In this document: piece after piece, positions 31,691 to 32,252 of the stretch
How positions within the stretch are numbered: position 1 is the stretch's first letter
Layout of the letters: every line of letters starts with the position of its first letter
Assembly: GCA_009928645.1 (NCBI GenBank)
Contig: SACH01000033.1
Location: 1-32,252, forward strand
Direction: 5' to 3'
From: Gammaproteobacteria bacterium
GTDB lineage: Bacteria; Pseudomonadota; Gammaproteobacteria; Chromatiales; Chromatiaceae
Length of the DNA: 32,252 bases
Notes under the pieces: generated by a model
Seen by the model: the letters and a program-made list of their open reading frames with translations, nothing else
The model's database searches: none
What the model was told of the DNA's origin: nothing
Made by a program: the position numbers and the translations under genes

Positions 31691-32252
31691 TTTTTGCGAC
31701 AAGTCCACCGAAAAATTGGTTTGCGCCGAACCAACCGCCGATTTTGCGTCTTGGGACGCCTTGGAATTTTTGCACATCACCTTTACGGTATGGTTGTATT
31801 TGCAGTCTGTCGCCGTGGTACCGGTGAGATTGCTCAAGGTGGCGGTGTGGCTCTTTCCGCCGCCGCCGCTCATAAACATTCCACCGGAAAAATCATTGAA
31901 AGAACCGTCGCGCGACAGCATATATTTGCAGTCCGCCTCAATGTCCGTTGACACCGACAACTCCGCCGTTTTGGCATCAACCGTGCCGGAAGGTGAGGAA
32001 ATCGTCACTTTCGGCGCGGTCTTGTTCTGCTCCTCCTCTTCTTTTTTTTCTTCGTCTTCCTTCGATTTATCATCACGGAAAGCATTGTCATCGGCACTGG
32101 GAAAAGGACAACTTGCATCGGCGCTCCCGCGATTGCCGCCTTGTTGGCATTCAATCCGAAAATTAATCTTCTCCGGATTTTTTCCCGACGATTCATCTTG
32201 GCCGGACGCACTGCTATAACTTGATTTTGGGAACACGCAAGCGGACCAATTG
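31686..32252 (-). CDS. Partial Cys/Lys-rich extracellular-type protein of another organism
   Basis: Minus-strand frame open from the window edge (reading NWSACVFPKSSYSS first) to the junction, so both ends are missing. It has a Lys/Glu run (SKEDEEKKEEEEQNK), then an Ig-like or fibronectin-like beta domain, from PKVTISSPSGTVDAKTAELS through DCKYMLSRDGSF to SHTATLSNLTGTTATDCKYN. Paired Cys of the form DCKY and KVMCKNS resemble repeats found in surface proteins of candidate-phyla bacteria; I cannot confirm the source. Codon use is AT-rich and unlike the rest of the window. Function unknown. Confidence 0.55.

Noticed and set aside
30573..31775. 400-codon minus-strand frame opposite bchG and the transporter
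   Set aside because: Runs across bchG, the intergenic gap, the truncated transporter and the junction; composition typical of a GC-driven shadow.
31677..32252. Horizontal gene insertion at the end of the window
   Set aside because: No mobile-element signature and a break in the middle of a conserved gene favour an assembly chimera, though only reads can decide.

Overview
This window is a high-GC photosynthesis gene cluster from a purple bacterium. It most probably belongs to a purple sulfur gammaproteobacterium (Chromatiaceae-like): bacteriochlorophyll a genes and reaction-centre assembly genes (puhA/B/C/E, lhaA) sit beside a nearly complete menaquinone pathway. That assignment rests on gene content and order only.

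Layout. (1) 1-2937, minus strand: a membrane-anchored alpha/beta hydrolase, bchI and the first part of bchD. (2) 3269-12056, plus strand: a second alpha/beta hydrolase, then menF, menD, menB, menA, menC and a hot-dog thioesterase (menI-like). These cover chorismate to demethylmenaquinone except for the CoA ligase. (3) 12202-30057, minus strand: bchF-bchN-bchB-bchH-bchL-bchM-lhaA-puhA-puhB-puhC-puhE-hemN-bchJ-menE, about 18 kb in one direction with several 4-base stop/start overlaps. The missing ligase gene menE is the last gene of this bacteriochlorophyll/reaction-centre run. (4) 30225 onward, plus strand: bchG and the first third of a PucC-family transporter. (5) From about 31680 the base composition and strand sense change abruptly. 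The remainder encodes part of an unrelated Cys/Lys-rich secreted-type protein, so the contig is probably chimeric there.

How the genes work together. BchH/I/D insert Mg into protoporphyrin, BchM methylates, BchN/B/L reduce ring D, BchF hydrates the 3-vinyl group and BchG adds the prenyl tail. LhaA and PuhB/C/E assemble the reaction centre around PuhA. The men genes make menaquinone, a plausible QA quinone for the reaction centre, which would explain their position. The bchF/bchG divergent promoter region has two TGT-N12-ACA type palindromes (PpsR/CrtJ-like), each containing a TTGACA -35 element; another lies upstream of the hydrolase-bchI-bchD operon.

Most unusual feature. At least eight otherwise conserved proteins carry in-frame, low-complexity insertions or extensions. 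At the DNA level these resolve into degenerate tandem repeats whose period is always a multiple of three: 12 bp in menF, 18 in menA, 24 in menD and the hydrolase, 27 in bchB, 30 in bchH and menE, 33 in puhA. The key catalytic residues I checked around them are intact. I see no tRNA, rRNA, CRISPR array or transposase gene.
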